Of a stretch of DNA of 64,000 bases, positions 1-11,490 are shown one piece after another. Position 1 is the first letter of the stretch. Every line of letters starts with the position of its first letter. The notes beneath the pieces are model-generated. The model was given only the letters and a program-made list of their open reading frames with translations. It had not been told where the DNA came from and did not search any database. The translations under genes and the position numbers were made by a program. This stretch comes from Azolla caroliniana. Its lineage: Eukaryota > Polypodiophyta. The stretch covers positions 21,824,001 to 21,888,000 of the forward strand of contig JBHGNT010000004.1 in NCBI GenBank assembly GCA_043228905.1. Reading direction: 5' to 3'.

Positions 1-177
1 TGCTGTTGTAACCTACCCTACCTTGGTCCGGCTCGAAGTCGGGGTTGTATCTTTTCCCTTGTAATATACATACTCATATCTATTTGTGCATATTAGTGTA
101 TTGGTGGTGTTGGGAGCATAGCCCGTTGTTTCCTGTGCATAAGAGTCGGTATCGCGCACATGCTTTCTTTCTTTCTT

Positions 178-212
<35 letters not shown>

Positions 213-304
213 TCCGGAGTCGGTTTTCCCGGCATCCCTTGCTCCCTCGTCCGAGACCCTCGTGGTCCCGCCCCTTCTACACACATGCACGTAATAACAC
301 GACA
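1..304 (+). repeat. Element A 5' LTR, 3' part only
   Basis: This is near-identical to 4202-4538 apart from point changes and CT-repeat length. It contains a (TTTC)n/(CT)n microsatellite at 163-209 and ends in CGACA, the family terminus. The window begins inside the LTR. Confidence 0.85.
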
Positions 305-308
305 TCTT

Positions 309-326
309 TGATGAACCCGACGTGAA
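309..326 (+). promoter_or_regulatory. Element A primer binding site (mutated)
   Basis: The sequence is TGATGAACCCGACGTGAAG-like, three or four bases after the LTR end, against TGGTGAACCCGACGTGAAG in B, E and G. The G-to-A change removes the second base of the TGG that pairs with the tRNA CCA end, consistent with decay. Confidence 0.75.
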
Positions 327-341
327 GGGAGGCAAGGGAGA

Positions 342-3300
342 ATGGAGTTGGAAGAAGACGACTTCATGCAACTTTTTGTCGAAGCAGTGAGAGAGTTTGG
401 ACGAGCAACAACAAAAAGAGAGACGACGCAACAAGCCGTTGAGCGAGTGGTCGAAAGAGTCGGCCGTTTCAATGGGGACAAAGTCCCATTCTACTTGGAA
501 GCCTACAACGCGGAAATGGAGGAGCGAGACGTAGACGAGGCATTGAGGTTGGGGTTCTTCTGTCGGGTTGTCGCCGTCCGCATGCACGCTGAAGTGAAGG
601 AGCTATGAGAAGCTCATAGTTTGTGGGAGGTCTTCGAAGAGGCGCTCCTGCAGGCATATGGAGGACGGTGGAAGAGCCGGGGACGACGCGGCTTCGACCA
701 GTGGGTGGCATCGGCGAAGACCCACCGGGGTGCAATGAAGGCGCTCCGAGAGTTCGAGCGATGGCTTACTCGGCTCCCGGAGCGGGAGCAAGGTTTGGTG
801 GGGACGGACAAAGTCCAGTTGTTCGTTAGGTCGATCGACCGAGAGGAACGGGAGGCCATCGGGATTGAGCTTGAAGACGAGGACGGAGCGAATGGCCTTA
901 CGGATGACTGGTCGAAGGTCGGAAGGGTATGCCAATGACTAGATAACGAGTGGGCCGAGAAGGCTAGGAAGAAGGCGCGCAACGGCGCACCATCATAGCG
1001 GGAAGAGGTCGAGCGACAAAGAGAGTTGGCAAGGCTCAACTTCGGGGCTAGGATTGCGGAGGCGTATGCAGCTCTCGAGGCAATGCTCGAGGAAGAGGAA
1101 AGATCGAGGCTGCAAGCCGACGCTGGGGAGACGGACCTACCCCACGAGATGGCAGAAGATCGGTACGACGGTACCACGGGAGAGGGTGCAGAAAAAAACG
1201 CCCTCTCGGATTGTGGAGATAGAGCGGCCGAGGACAAGGCCGAGATACCGATCGCAGAATTGGAACGTTAGGACCGGCGGTTTTAGGCACGTCAGCCCGA
1301 AACTCCAGGCATTGGAGAAGCAAGCCCAGGCGGGGCTTGTGCGATCGAGAAGAAGACGACCACCGACCACGAGGAGTCGGTGGCTACGGACAAGGGCGTA
1401 AATAGGACGGGCGATTCTACGCGTCTTCCCACACTTTCTCCCAAGACGATGGTAGTCGGGCCCGAGTGCCCACGTGAGTCCCAAGAGGAGGAAGGTGGCG
1501 GCGTGAGACCGAGAATCGCCGACGAGACGATACGAGGAAGGAGCGGACTAGAGCCCTCGGAACCGATTCCGAAGAACTCGGCATTCGGGCCCTTACGCCC
1601 ACATGAGACCGAGGAGATGGATGATGGTATCGAGGAGTCCTGGTACGAGGCCAGTGAAGATGGATGGGAAATGGCCCGCGAGAAGGTCGACGAAGGAACC
1701 AAGAAACGACCTGACTGGGGACCGAACCGCGCAACACTCCGACTCGGGTCAAGCGCGATGCGGTCGTGGATTGTTCGACCGAGGCCAGAATCGGCATGAA
1801 GGAGTCGATATGGGAGGGGGTGCAAAGTGGGCCGCCCTCTTTTACATGGGGAGAATGATCGACCGGGCGAAGGTCGGGAATCAGGAAGAAGATGATTGAG
1901 GGCACGAAACGAGTCCGGTAGGATCGGCATCGAAGCCGAATCTCCGGACATTGGAGAATCAAGCCCAGGTAGGGCTTGATGGATCATAGAGCGGATGCTA
2001 TCCACTGACACCACTAAAAGGGTCGGTGGCCTGGGACGAGTCGCTGAAAGACGTTACGAAATCAGTTACCCCAGATCTTGTCCGGAGACTTCGGCAGTTC
2101 GGCCAGCGTGGTAACGTGAGACCAAAAGAGATGGAAGATGGAGACGGGAATGCAGCAAGGAGAGCGACAACGAGTTCAAGAGAAGTACAAGGGATGTAGC
2201 GGAGAGCGAAGACCGGTCCCATGGGTCACCTTGCACCGGATCTAGAGACTTTGGCGGTTGGCATCGGATCCGACGTAAGACCAAGATACTGACGGTGGCG
2301 GCAGGAGAACAGGACCCGGAGGCCGGGAAAATGGTACGTCGTTGGTACCACGGGAGAGGGTGTGGAGAGAGCCACCCTCTCGACTTGCGGAGAAAGACGA
2401 CCCGGGATAAGGGTCCGAGATACGACGAGCCCGAGGAGGATCCTTCACACCGGTTTTAGACACTTCGACGGTCGGCCTGAGAGCTGGTGTGAGACCTAGA
2501 GTGACGAACGGTGGCAGCGAGGGGATGACGGTGAAGGGTTGCGGATGGGAGGTCTACGGAGATCCTCACACCGATCCGGCGGCTGGCCTGAGTGCCGGCG
2601 TGAGTCCTATAGGAGAGATCGGTGGCGGTTGGTGAAAGTGACCAGCAGAAGAGGCCGACACGGGGGTCAGACTACGGCGAAGAAAAACGGCAAGCGGTGC
2701 TGCCACGACCTTACACACACCGGTTCTTGAGATCCGACGGATCTCAACGGTCCGCCCGAGAGTTGGCGTGAGACCTAGAGAAAGGAACGGTGGCGGCAAC
2801 AAGGTAGGCAACCGAGACGCCAAAAGGGGAGGTCCCACGAAGATCCTTACACCGATTCGGCGGTCGGCTCGATTTCCGGCGTGAGTCCTATAGGAAAGGA
2901 CGGTGGCGGCAGGTGAACGTGATCGGATGATGGGGCAGAGTGGCAAGGAGGTATTGGGCCGGCAAGGCAGCCACAAACCAAAACTGGACCTTCCGGCAAG
3001 GTCGATAGAAGGGCAGGGGGGGGGAGGAAGAAAAGAAAGACGGTCCTATGGGATCCTCACACCAATCCGGAGACATCGGCAGTTCAAGCCGATGTGGCAA
3101 CGTGAGACCGAGTGAGAAGGATGGTGGCGGGAAGTGCGGACCGGGAGCCGGCAAGGCCGGAGGTAACGGGGGCCGAACCCTTACCAGCCGGTTACGATTT
3201 CGGAAGGAAGCCGGTGAGGGGTAAAAACAGAGCAGAACAAGAGACGTGCGAGTGGCCATCTAGGGCCGAAGCAAGCACGAGTACGAGACGATGTTCGGCA

Positions 3301-3555
3301 CAAGCGGTGCCGAACAAGGAAGGCGGAAGACACCACGACGACCATAGAAGGAACAAGGAGCGCGTATTGGGGTCACCTAAGGACCGAAGAATGAACGTGC
3401 ATTCAGGGAACGATAACGGCACACGAGAAGAGCCTACGGAAGGCGAGCGCGGATCGGAGAGAGTCGGCACACGGAGGTGTTCAGGACATGGAGACGATCG
3501 AACCAACGGAGGGACATGCGCGGCACGCAAGGCACGGAATCCGGCGTACAACTGA
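342..3555 (+). pseudogene. Element A gag relic
   Basis: The first ATG is at 342. The frame reads a Gag N-terminal part to about 600, then stops; the same protein continues at 621-938 and 1026-1271 with further stops and frame changes. The 621-938 piece (FDQWVASAKTHR, LFVRSIDREER, LTDDWSKV) aligns by eye with capsid-like regions of G (residues about 115-215) and E. From about 1260 to 2900 there are several copies of a decayed repeat encoding the GPxxGVRPR...GGG type of motif also found in B. The 3112-3555 part (RCSGHGDDRTNGGT) matches the end of the B protein. No zinc knuckle is seen. It is clearly non-functional; start and end are approximate. Confidence 0.75.
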
Positions 3556-3737
3556 AGTGACCAGGGGTGTTCGGGAGAACTGATCGGGGGAGGAAGGCGC
3601 AAACGTCGGATGCGATGGATCGGATGGAGCCGACGGATCAGGGCCAGTAACGAGCCGGCGAGACAGATGGGTGCCGGTAAGGCGGAGGACCCGGTTAATC
3701 ACCGTCGCCGAAATCTCTCACCCATTTTCCTTTCTTG

Positions 3738-3774
3738 GCACATATCGGTGGATGTGCGGTTTGGTGGGGGTGGA
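3738..3774 (+). promoter_or_regulatory. Conserved hairpin and polypurine tract of element A
   Basis: GCACAT (3738-3743) and ATGTGC (3752-3757) can form a 6-bp stem with an 8-base loop. It is followed by a purine-rich tract ending in GGTGGGGGTGGA directly against the LTR start. The same arrangement precedes the 3' LTRs of B, E and G. Confidence 0.7.
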
Positions 3775-4379
3775 TGTCGTGAAGATTTCCGGCTATAGTG
3801 TGAAACCGGGGTGGAGTAGGGCAAGTCGATGGCGTGCAGCATGTGCACATGTATAGTAAGGAACGGTGTGTAGAATAAAGAGGGAGTATTTGTCCCACAT
3901 TGTAACACCCTCCCCTCCTTGGTCTATAAAAGGAGGGAGGGGTCCCTTGTTGAGGGGTTGCCCATTTTTGAGTTAGGAGGGTATACTGTTAGATTTAGGA
4001 TTAGACAGTTTCTCCTATTCTTACTTCATTCTAGGGTTTCATCTTGATTGTTCTTTTTCTTCTTGTTCTTCTTCTTTGTCATTGTGTGGGGTGAGAGTTC
4101 GTGTCTGTTAGGGTTTGCTTCTACTCGGTCTCCTGTGCAAGACCCTGCTCGACGCGATGAGCCTGAGAGCTCCCCGATCGGCGGCTTGGCAGCAGACTGT
4201 TGTTGTAACCTACCCTACCTTGGTCCGGCTCAAAGTCGGGGTTGTATCTTTTCCCTTGTAATATACATACTCATATCGGTTTGTGCATATTGGTGTATTG
4301 GTGGTGTCGAGAGCATAGCCCGTTGTTTCATGTGCATAAGAGTCGGTGTCGCGCGCATGCTCTCTTTCTTTCTTTCTTT

Positions 4380-4425
<46 letters not shown>

Positions 4426-4538
4426 TTCGGTTGCCTCCGAGACGTGTCCGGAGTCGGTTTTCCCGGCATCCCTTCCCCCCTCGTCCAAGACCCCCATGGT
4501 CCCGCCCCTTCTACACGCACACGCGTAATAATGCGAGA
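3775..4538 (+). repeat. Element A 3' LTR
   Basis: It starts TGTCGTGAAG and carries a TATAAAA box at about 3926 within a CTCCTT...AAGGAG inverted repeat. It has a long TTTC/CT microsatellite at 4363-4422 and ends GCGAGA, where relatives have GCGACA. At about 764 bp it is longer than the B LTR, mainly through the U5 microsatellite region. Confidence 0.85.
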
Positions 4539-6281
4539 ACGCATTTCACAAACAGACGAACGCAGTATCCATCTCTCTCGCTCGCCTCGCTCTTACCAAC
4601 CCCATCACTCTCCTCGCTCGCACAGTACATGACCTGTTGGTCACCATGGCCATTGAAATTCCGCCTACCCTCCGACAATGGCTCATTGTTCATGGCCTTG
4701 CATGTTACATCCACATCGCTGAAACCCAACCCCATCCCAACGCTCAAGACATCGGCTCCAACCTCAACATCGATACCATCATGAACACCATGGTCCGAAA
4801 GAAGCTCGGTCTCAACTTGCTTGGGACCGATGCTTGGAGATCCCTCCTGTCACCATATTGGATAAATATTTCGGTGAATACTCGGCCTCTGCCAAGGCGT
4901 ATAAGATCCAGCAGGCACCAAACATTTTCTTTTGAGATGTCGCTGAATTCATGTTGGAGGTAGCCTGAGTGCACTTGAAATCATACGGAATGCCAAAACA
5001 CAAAGCAGGGGTGATCATCGGCACATATGAGGAAGAAAATGTCTGGTGCGTGCTGGATCTTATTTAAAGCAGGGGTGACCATCGATTGGGGATACATCAC
5101 ATGTGCGGCCTGACATGCTTGGGTGATCGCCCTGCATGCAAAGAGGAAAATGGTTCCCATCATCGCACAGTACTTGACAATACAATTTCCACCTATCACA
5201 TCACTCCCACCCCGAATACGGCCGGCCAAGTTGTATCATGGATGTCGGTCTCTGGCCAAAAGAAGTGGCTTCGCGAACTTCAGACGGTGAGTGGCAAGAC
5301 GAAGAAAATGAGCGGCCTTAGAAAACTGCGCCCTCTGGTTTGACAAAATCGACCACCATCACCACCACCACAAAGGGTTGACAAACGGAGTCCACGGAGC
5401 CAGACCTCTAAACGACAAAACAACATCATGAGGAAGCTCCTTGAAGCCCCAAACCAAAACTCCGTCATTTGGAGTGAAAAATCGGCCAAGGCCTAGCGAA
5501 AGACACAGCCACGAAGCCGGCTACAGAGGCACCGATCGAGTCGTTAGCAATAGTTGTTCCGAACACAACAACAGGAACGAAACTTACCGAGAAGTTGGAA
5601 CGGGGGAAAGGATCCCTAATTCAAGAAAGCGAAGTCCTCGTTTATCGGGAGATCCTAGTGGTAGGCATGAATTCGCAGCTATCTGACAGTTCGGCACGAC
5701 ATTCGAACTGGTCGAATTCCTCGTTACACAACAAACAAGTCACAGCGGCCAGGCGTCTGGCTGACGAACACACAGAGCGCCAGATGATCCAATGCACTAT
5801 TGCTGGATTAATAGAGTCGGAAGAGGAAAATGACTTGCGTAAGATCGGCCAGAAACGACACAGGGATGGAGCCCACACAACAATTGAATTGCCAGCAGTA
5901 CACATGGCCCTGGTCGAAGTGCACCAAGAGTTGGCTCAGGTGCGACTCGAAGCAAAGGACATGGCATACAAGAATAAGTAGGTGAGACAAACAGAGGAGC
6001 ACAAGTGGCAGATACAAGAGCTACAAGAAGGTATGACCGAATTAGAACTACAACTACAAAATGCCACATCCGCGACCCCCACAGAAGGCTCCTCCACAGA
6101 TGACAGTGTTGGGAATTTGGCCCCTCTGGATGAGAATCGGACGAGCCAAGGGAAAGAACCGGATAGAATGGATCCAAAAGATATCCGGAAACCGGATCGG
6201 ATGGATCCGATTGGTATCTGGTTAGACATTAGTTTATGTATATGTTATAATGTGATTGTTTCAGGTCCTATTTGTAGATAG
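4539..6281 (+). pseudogene. Relic of a Tat-like element's extra ORF (ORF3 family)
   Basis: Decayed coding sequence is seen in several frames. The 4637-4963 reading (PPTLRQWLIVHG, start MAIE at about 4646) aligns with the beginning of ORF3 in element F (MEPQT...ARKWFRQHG, 48060 on). The KAGVIIGTYE reading at about 5004 matches RAGMIIATYE of F at about 48424. The CT-rich leader before the ATG also resembles that of F. 5595-6230 reads a charged, coiled-coil-like region with one stop (about 5980), like the C-terminal half of F ORF3. No pol domain is left. Element A inserted in its leader and C1 cut its right end. The last 50 bases may instead be the start of element I's LTR. Confidence 0.6.
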
Positions 6282-6402
6282 TGACGGGAACTCAAGGCTC
6301 CTTATACGCAACACTCGGCCACAACCGAGCTTAGAATCACACACAGAAAATGGGAAATAATGAACGACATGAATAAGAGACGAGTACGCAGGATGTTTAC
6401 GT
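6282..6402 (-). repeat. C1 3' LTR, part left of element B
   Basis: It matches 19581-19701 of the other C1 LTR. On the minus strand it is the LTR end (...GTTCCCGTCA). It is broken at TTTACGT by element B and resumes at 11010. Confidence 0.9.
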
Positions 6403-6924
6403 TGTCGTGAAGATTTTCATCCATAGGCGGAAACCGGAGTGGAAGGGGCAAGTCGGTGGTGTGCAACATGTGCACATGTATACTAGGATATGGTGTATAG
6501 AAAGAGAGGGGAAAATTTTGTCCCACATTGTAAGGTCCCTCCCTCCTTGGGCTATAAAAGGAGGGGAGGAGTCACTTATGAAGGGGTTGCCTATTTTGTG
6601 CGAGTAAGGTATACCACTTAGTCTAGGGTTCTCCCTCTTCCCATTTCGGTTAGGGTTTTCTTCTTGGGTTTCCCTTTAGGGTTTTCGGATAGTCATTTTG
6701 GGGCGGCCATGGCGGCCACCACTGTTGTAACCGTTCGTTGTTTTAACATAACTTGTTGAACATCTTGCCTCGGCCGATCTCTCCTCGATGTCGTGGTCTT
6801 ATTCTTTCCTCTTCTCCTCTTGAGCTAAGCCTCCATATCATATCCTATTCTTTCTCTTGCACTCCCTAGTCCAAGACCCCCGCGGTCCTGCCCCTTCTAC
6901 ACGCACGCGCGTAACAACGCGACA
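6403..6924 (+). repeat. Element B 5' LTR
   Basis: It runs from TGTCGTGAAG to GCGACA. The TATAAAA box at about 6553 lies in a CTCCTT...AAGGAG inverted repeat. The last 17 bases form a hairpin CGCGT-AACA-ACGCG followed by ACA. Confidence 0.93.
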
Positions 6925-6928
6925 TCTT

Positions 6929-6946
6929 TGGTGAACCCGACGTGAA
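6929..6946 (+). promoter_or_regulatory. Element B primer binding site
   Basis: TGGTGAACCCGACGTGAAG starts four bases after the LTR. It begins with TGG, as expected for pairing with a tRNA CCA end, but is not the initiator tRNA-Met site used by the copia elements here. The tRNA was not identified. Confidence 0.8.
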
Positions 6947-6961
6947 GGGCGGTAAGGGAGC

Positions 6962-9900
6962 ATGGAGATGGAAGAAGACTTGGACTTTGAGGAGATGATG
7001 GCAAAAATCGTGATGGAAGCCGGACGGAAAATGGCGAAGCGAGATGCGGCTCAACAAGCCATCGAAAGGGTGGTCGATCGAGTCGACCGATTCAACGGGG
7101 ACGATGTCCCGAGGTTCTTGGAAGCGTACGAGGCCGAGATGGCGAAAGGGGGCGTGGACGAGGAGATGCGGCTAGAGTATTTTCCTCGAGTGGCGGCTAC
7201 ATCGGTGCACAAGGAGGTCAAGGAGCTACGAGAAGCTCATGAGTCGTGGGTGTCCTTTGAGGGAGCCCTATTGGAAGCGTGCGGATATGCGAAACCGGAG
7301 TGGGTATGCCGGCAACCCGATGGGGAGCGGTCGGCAACAACGTGGCCCGCGAGCGGCAGAGAAGAGAGAGTGGTGAGTGAGTACGCACTACCGCCGGAAG
7401 AGAGCTCAACGCAAAACGGTTCGGAGGAGCTCGACCTAGAAGCGCTAATACGAGAGGCATGCGAGCTTGTGAAGGCGAAAATCGGAGCCGAAGAAGGGCT
7501 TGTTATGGAGACGGGCCGAAGGCAATTGGAGGATGCGGAGGAAGAAGCCTCCCTAGACGTAGAAGACGGGGCCTATACGGAGGCCGGGAGAGCGTACGAC
7601 GGCGAGATAGGAGAGGGTGCGGAGCAAGCGACCCTCTTGCCTTGTGGTGAAGGGACGGCCATGGAGGCCGGTAACTACGGATTCGGGACATGGCGGCCCG
7701 AAACATTGAGTGAGGAGCGGACAAGCGGCGGTGCCGCGACCTTACACACACCGGTCCTAGAGACTCTGGCATCCGGCCCGAGAGCCGGTGTGAGACCTAG
7801 AGTGACGGACGGTGGCGGCGGCAAGGCGGGCAACCGAGACGACGACATGGGAGAGATGGTGGCAAGCGTAATCGAGGTTTGCGGAATCGGAGATGGGGTA
7901 GCCGCGGACAACGACGACCGGACGGAAGCGGCTACTGACACAACGATTGGCGGTGCCGGGTCCTTACCCACACCGGTCCTAGAGGCTCCGGTGGCCGGCC
8001 CGAGTGCCGGCGTGAGACCTAGAGCGACGGGCGGTGGTGGAGGCAAGGCGGCCTACCACGGCGACGAAGGGAACGAGGAAAAGATAGCCACGGACCACGG
8101 CGTCCGAACGAAGGTGGCTACGAACATGGCATTGGCGAGTAACGGTATCGGGACTTTTCCCACACCTATTCTAGAGACTTCGGCAGTCGGCCCCGAGAGC
8201 CCACGAGAGACCGGAGAGACGGAAGGTGGCGGCGGCAAAGCGGACGATCGAAACGACGACGAGGAAGGTCATAGCGGACGAAGGCAAGACCTCTCGACAC
8301 TGAGACCGGAGACTACGACGGTTGCGCTCGAATGCCAACATAAGACCGGAGAGAAGGGCGGTGGCCGTGAGGAGGTGTGGCCCGGAGCGAACACGTACGA
8401 AGATGAGGACGCGAGGCCCGGAACGGGCATATACGAGAGGACCAACGGAGAGGTCGGGAGCGGCGAAGAGGAGAGAGTCGGGAACCGACCCGACCGGAAG
8501 ATGGACCGGTCGATAATCCGACATGACCGGAAGACGACGCGGAAGAACATTGGAGCGGGGTCTGGTCAACCGGGCCCGAACCGAAGAAGAGCTGGCAAGG
8601 TCGGATTTGTTCGGACAAACATCTACCGGCCGGTTACGATTACGGAAGGGAGCCGACCTAACCGGAACTCGATCGGCCGAGACCGATCCGGGCGAAGGCT
8701 AAGTTGGCACGGTTGGAGGTCGAGGCGAACGGGCCACAACACCCGGTGGGAGCCGGTGAGCGTGAGAAGGAAGCTAACCGGGCACGGTGATTACGGCTTG
8801 GCAGAAGACCGAGAGCGAGAGGAGCCCTCCACATCTATCCTTGAGACTTCGGCGGTTGCGGATCAACATAAGACCGGAGACACGACGGGTGGCGGCGAGG
8901 AGTCGGAGATCGGAACTGACGAGGCCACTAGAACGGGTACCCGGTGCGTGAAGACGGATGAGCACGGCCAAGACGGCAAGCCGGAGTCGAAAGGGGCTAC
9001 GGCAAGAAAGGACGAAGAGACCGACGCGGAGGTCAGGTCTAGGACGGATGAGGCGCGTAAAACGTAGCATGCACTACGGCCAGTGAAGGGCCAAGAAGTA
9101 AGCATGCACCCGGAAGAGCGGCAACGAGTGACCGGCAACGGTGGACCGGTCGAGCCTTTGAGAGACAAGCACGCGGCGAGAGACGAAGCCGTAAGGAGCC
9201 GAGATCAGCGGATGGGTGGCGAGAGCGAAGGATGGTGCGCGGAGAACAACGGGGTACACACCGGGAAGAGAAAACGCAGCGGCTTCCCGGAGGACATACA
9301 AGGCCAAGCGGGGCAAGAGGGCGCAAGCCGAGGTGAGGCGGTAACGAGAACCTCGAGGGACACCGACACCGAGGTCGGGAGGACGGTACGCTCTACGGTG
9401 AGAGAGCACGACGGGCAAAGGAGAGGCAAGGAAGGCGGAATGGGGTCGCCTAAGGGCCAAAGAATGAGCGCATATTCGGGGGACAACATCGGCGCACGAG
9501 AAGGGCCCATTGAAGGCAAGCGCGGAGCAGGAAGAGTCGACACGCCGAGGTGTTCGGCATGCGGAGATGATAAAACCAAAGGAGGAACATACGCGGCACG
9601 AAAAGGGCGGAATCCGGAGTACGATCGGAGAGTTCAGGAGCGCACCCGGAGGACATACGAGCCTTTGCGAGGAATGCGCGCGGCGAGAGATGGAGTGGTG
9701 AGGTGCCGGTATCGGCGGATGATCGACGAGCGTGAAAGGCTATGTCTTGAGAACCGGAGGAGGTGCGTGGAGAGCAACGGGCTACGCGCCAGGAAGAGGA
9801 AGCACGGCTTCCCGGAAGGCATGCGAGGCCAAGCGGGCCAAGAGGACGAGAGTCAGGATGAAGCGGTAATGGGAGTCGCGAAGGACGTTGACATGGTGGT

Positions 9901-10096
9901 CGGGATGACGGTACGCTCTACGGCAAGAGAGAACGACGAGCAAGGGAGAAGCAAGGAGCGCGTAATGGGGTCACGTAAGGACCGAAGAACGAGCACGCAT
10001 TCGATGGACGACAACGACGCACGGAAAGTGCCTACGGAAGCCGAGTGCAGAACGAAGGGGGTCGGTACGAGGTGTTCGGGGCGAGGAGAAGGTTGA
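6962..10096 (+). CDS. Element B Gag-like protein (one internal stop)
   Basis: The ATG at 6962 follows the primer site by 16 bases. The frame runs 701 codons to a TAG at 9065-9067 and then continues in the same frame to 10096, about 1044 residues in all. Residues 1-105 match the N-terminal Gag part of E and G (ERVVDRVDRFNGDDVPRFL; EVKELREAHESW). The following capsid-like half present in E and G is missing, replaced after about residue 115. Residues 230-450 contain repeats of a motif like LETSAVGP...RETGE..GGG. After the stop the text resumes HALRP, and a 505-bp unit is duplicated in tandem (from 9154 and 9659). No CCHC zinc knuckle is present, but one CxxC occurs in RCSACGDD. The TAG replaces a likely AAG codon. 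The role is inferred: particle or RNA binding in trans. Confidence 0.7.
9154..10085 (+). repeat. Two tandem 505-bp coding repeats in element B
   Basis: GAGCCTTTG at 9154 and at 9659 start two diverged copies. Each reads EPLR(D/G), an AARD segment, a GFPE..GQAGQE segment, VRST.RE.D and MGS.K.RR, ending near TRCSG/TPRCS. The second copy is cut shortly before the end of the frame. Confidence 0.75.
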
Positions 10097-10449
10097 GCCG
10101 GAGGTGGAACACACGCGATACGCGAGGAGCGGCACCCGACGAGCGATCGAAGTAATCGGGGGTCTAACCGGAGGACATGCGCGGTGAGCGAAGGAAGGGA
10201 GACCGGATCGGCAACGGTGATCGGGATGGCCGGTCGAAGAAGAAGGTGCATGCGACGGACATGGCGGATCGGATGGAGCCGACGGTTCGGGGAAACGTGG
10301 TGGACGTGGTGGATCGGATGGAGTCGGCGGGTCGGGGCCGGCAAGATGGATCGGCGCCAGCAAGGGACCGGCAAGAAGGTTGGGTGCCGGTAAGGCGAAA
10401 GACCCGGTTGATCACCGTGGACGAAATCTCTCACCCTTTTCCTTTCTTG

Positions 10450-10486
10450 GCACATACCGGTGGATGTGCGGTTTGGTGGGGGTGGA
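10450..10486 (+). promoter_or_regulatory. Conserved hairpin and polypurine tract of element B
   Basis: GCACAT (10450-10455) and ATGTGC (10464-10469) flank an 8-base loop. GGTGGGGGTGGA then abuts the LTR at 10487. Confidence 0.75.
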
Positions 10487-11009
10487 TGTCGTGAAGATTT
10501 TCGTCCATAGGCGGAAACCGGAGTGGAAGGGGCAAGTCGGTGGTGTGCAACATGTGCACATGTATACTAGGATATGGTGTATAGAAAGAGAGGGGAAAAT
10601 TTTGTCCCACATTGTAAGGTCCCTCCCTCCTTGGGCTATAAAAGGAGAGGAGGGGTCACTTATGAAGGGGTTGCCTATTTTGTGCGAGTAAGGTATACCA
10701 CTTAGTCTAGGGTTCTCCCTCTTCCCATTTCGGTTAGGGTTTTCTTCTTGGGTTTCCCTTTAGGGTTTTCGGATAGTCATTTTGGGGCGGCCATGGCGGC
10801 CACCACTGTTTTAACCGTTCGTTGTTTTAACATAACTTGTTGAACATCTTGCCTCGGCCGATCTCTCCTTCGATGTCGTGGTCTTATTCTTTCCTCTTCT
10901 CCTCTTGAGCTAAGCCTCCATATCATGTCCTATTCTTTCTCCTGCACTCCCTAGTCCAAGTCCCCCGCGGTCCCGCCCCTTCTACACGCATGCGCGTAAC
11001 AACGCGACA
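10487..11009 (+). repeat. Element B 3' LTR
   Basis: It is 523 bp against 522 bp in the 5' copy, with about ten differences. TATAAAA is at about 10637. It ends GCGACA, followed by the target duplication ACGT. Confidence 0.93.
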
Positions 11010-11490
11010 ACGTGGAAAACCTAAACTAAGGGGAAAAACCACGGCATCCCACAGGCTGCAAACTATCACTATGTTAGAATGTACAACAGTGAGTTCATAG
11101 TGGCAACGACCTCGTGCTCATGATCCTCGCCACAGGCGGCGGTTACAACAGAGGCAACGACCTCTTTCTCTCTCTCTCTCTCTCTGTACACAGTTACGCG
11201 CTCTCTCTCTCCTTGCACCAACAAGAAAATGACAACGAACAATAACAAAAAGTTTGCCCTAAGTCATATTTATACTAATATGACTTTTCGACTATTTACA
11301 AATATAGCCTCGATGGACTCTCAGAAACATATTTACGAATATGTCTCTTCATCCGGTGAGCATTTCTCACCGGGTCTGCACCATCCGGCTCTCCGTAGCC
11401 AGGTACTCCTCATCCAGTTTCGGCCTCGGCCGAGTTTGTTTATCGGCACTGTTCTTCTCTCTTCCATCTGGAGGCACTTGTCTCCCAACA
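11010..11490 (-). repeat. C1 3' LTR, part right of element B
   Basis: It begins with the duplicated ACGT and continues the C1 LTR to CTCCCAACA. On the minus strand this is the LTR start TGTTGGGAGACA. A TATA-like GTATAAATATG reads on the minus strand near 11277. Confidence 0.9.

Larger units (their letters stand above)
1..4538 (+). mobile_element. Element A: gag-only LTR retrotransposon (TR-GAG type), 5' end outside window
   Basis: The end of a 5' LTR (1-304), a primer binding site (309-326), a decayed gag-like region (342-3555), a hairpin plus polypurine tract (3738-3774) and a full 3' LTR (3775-4538) are seen in order. Bases 1-304 match the last 340 or so bases of the 3' LTR. No protease, RT or integrase motif occurs in any frame of the internal region, so the element is non-autonomous. 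Its Gag, LTR ends and primer site match elements B, E and G of this window. The right flank after the LTR is ACGC, the kind of 4-bp CG site seen at B, E and G; the left flank lies outside the window, so the duplication cannot be confirmed. Confidence 0.85.
6403..11009 (+). mobile_element. Element B: complete gag-only LTR retrotransposon (TR-GAG type)
   Basis: Both LTRs (6403-6924, 10487-11009), the primer site and the polypurine tract are intact, but the 3.5-kb interior holds only a Gag-like frame. It is inserted in the C1 LTR: ACGT occurs at 6399-6402 and again at 11010-11013. The uninterrupted second C1 LTR reads TTTACGTGGAAAAC at about 19696, which proves a 4-bp target duplication. The LTRs differ at about ten positions by eye (about 98% identity), so the insertion is moderately recent. 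With no pol it must have used enzymes from another element; E in this window is the natural candidate type. Confidence 0.93.

Noticed and set aside
1264-2900. Independent genes in the open frames between 1.2 and 2.9 kb on either strand
   Set aside because: They are frames through decayed GC-rich gag repeats; the minus-strand readings are shadows rich in Arg, Pro and Ser.
163-4422. Low-complexity protein frames through CT/TTTC microsatellites (45-311, 4048-4784)
   Set aside because: They translate LTR microsatellites (Ser/Leu/Phe or Arg/Glu runs) and have no conserved domain.
5348-5372. CRISPR-like or regulatory repeat at the CACCAT run
   Set aside because: Short trinucleotide-like run only, no spacers; it is plant nuclear DNA.
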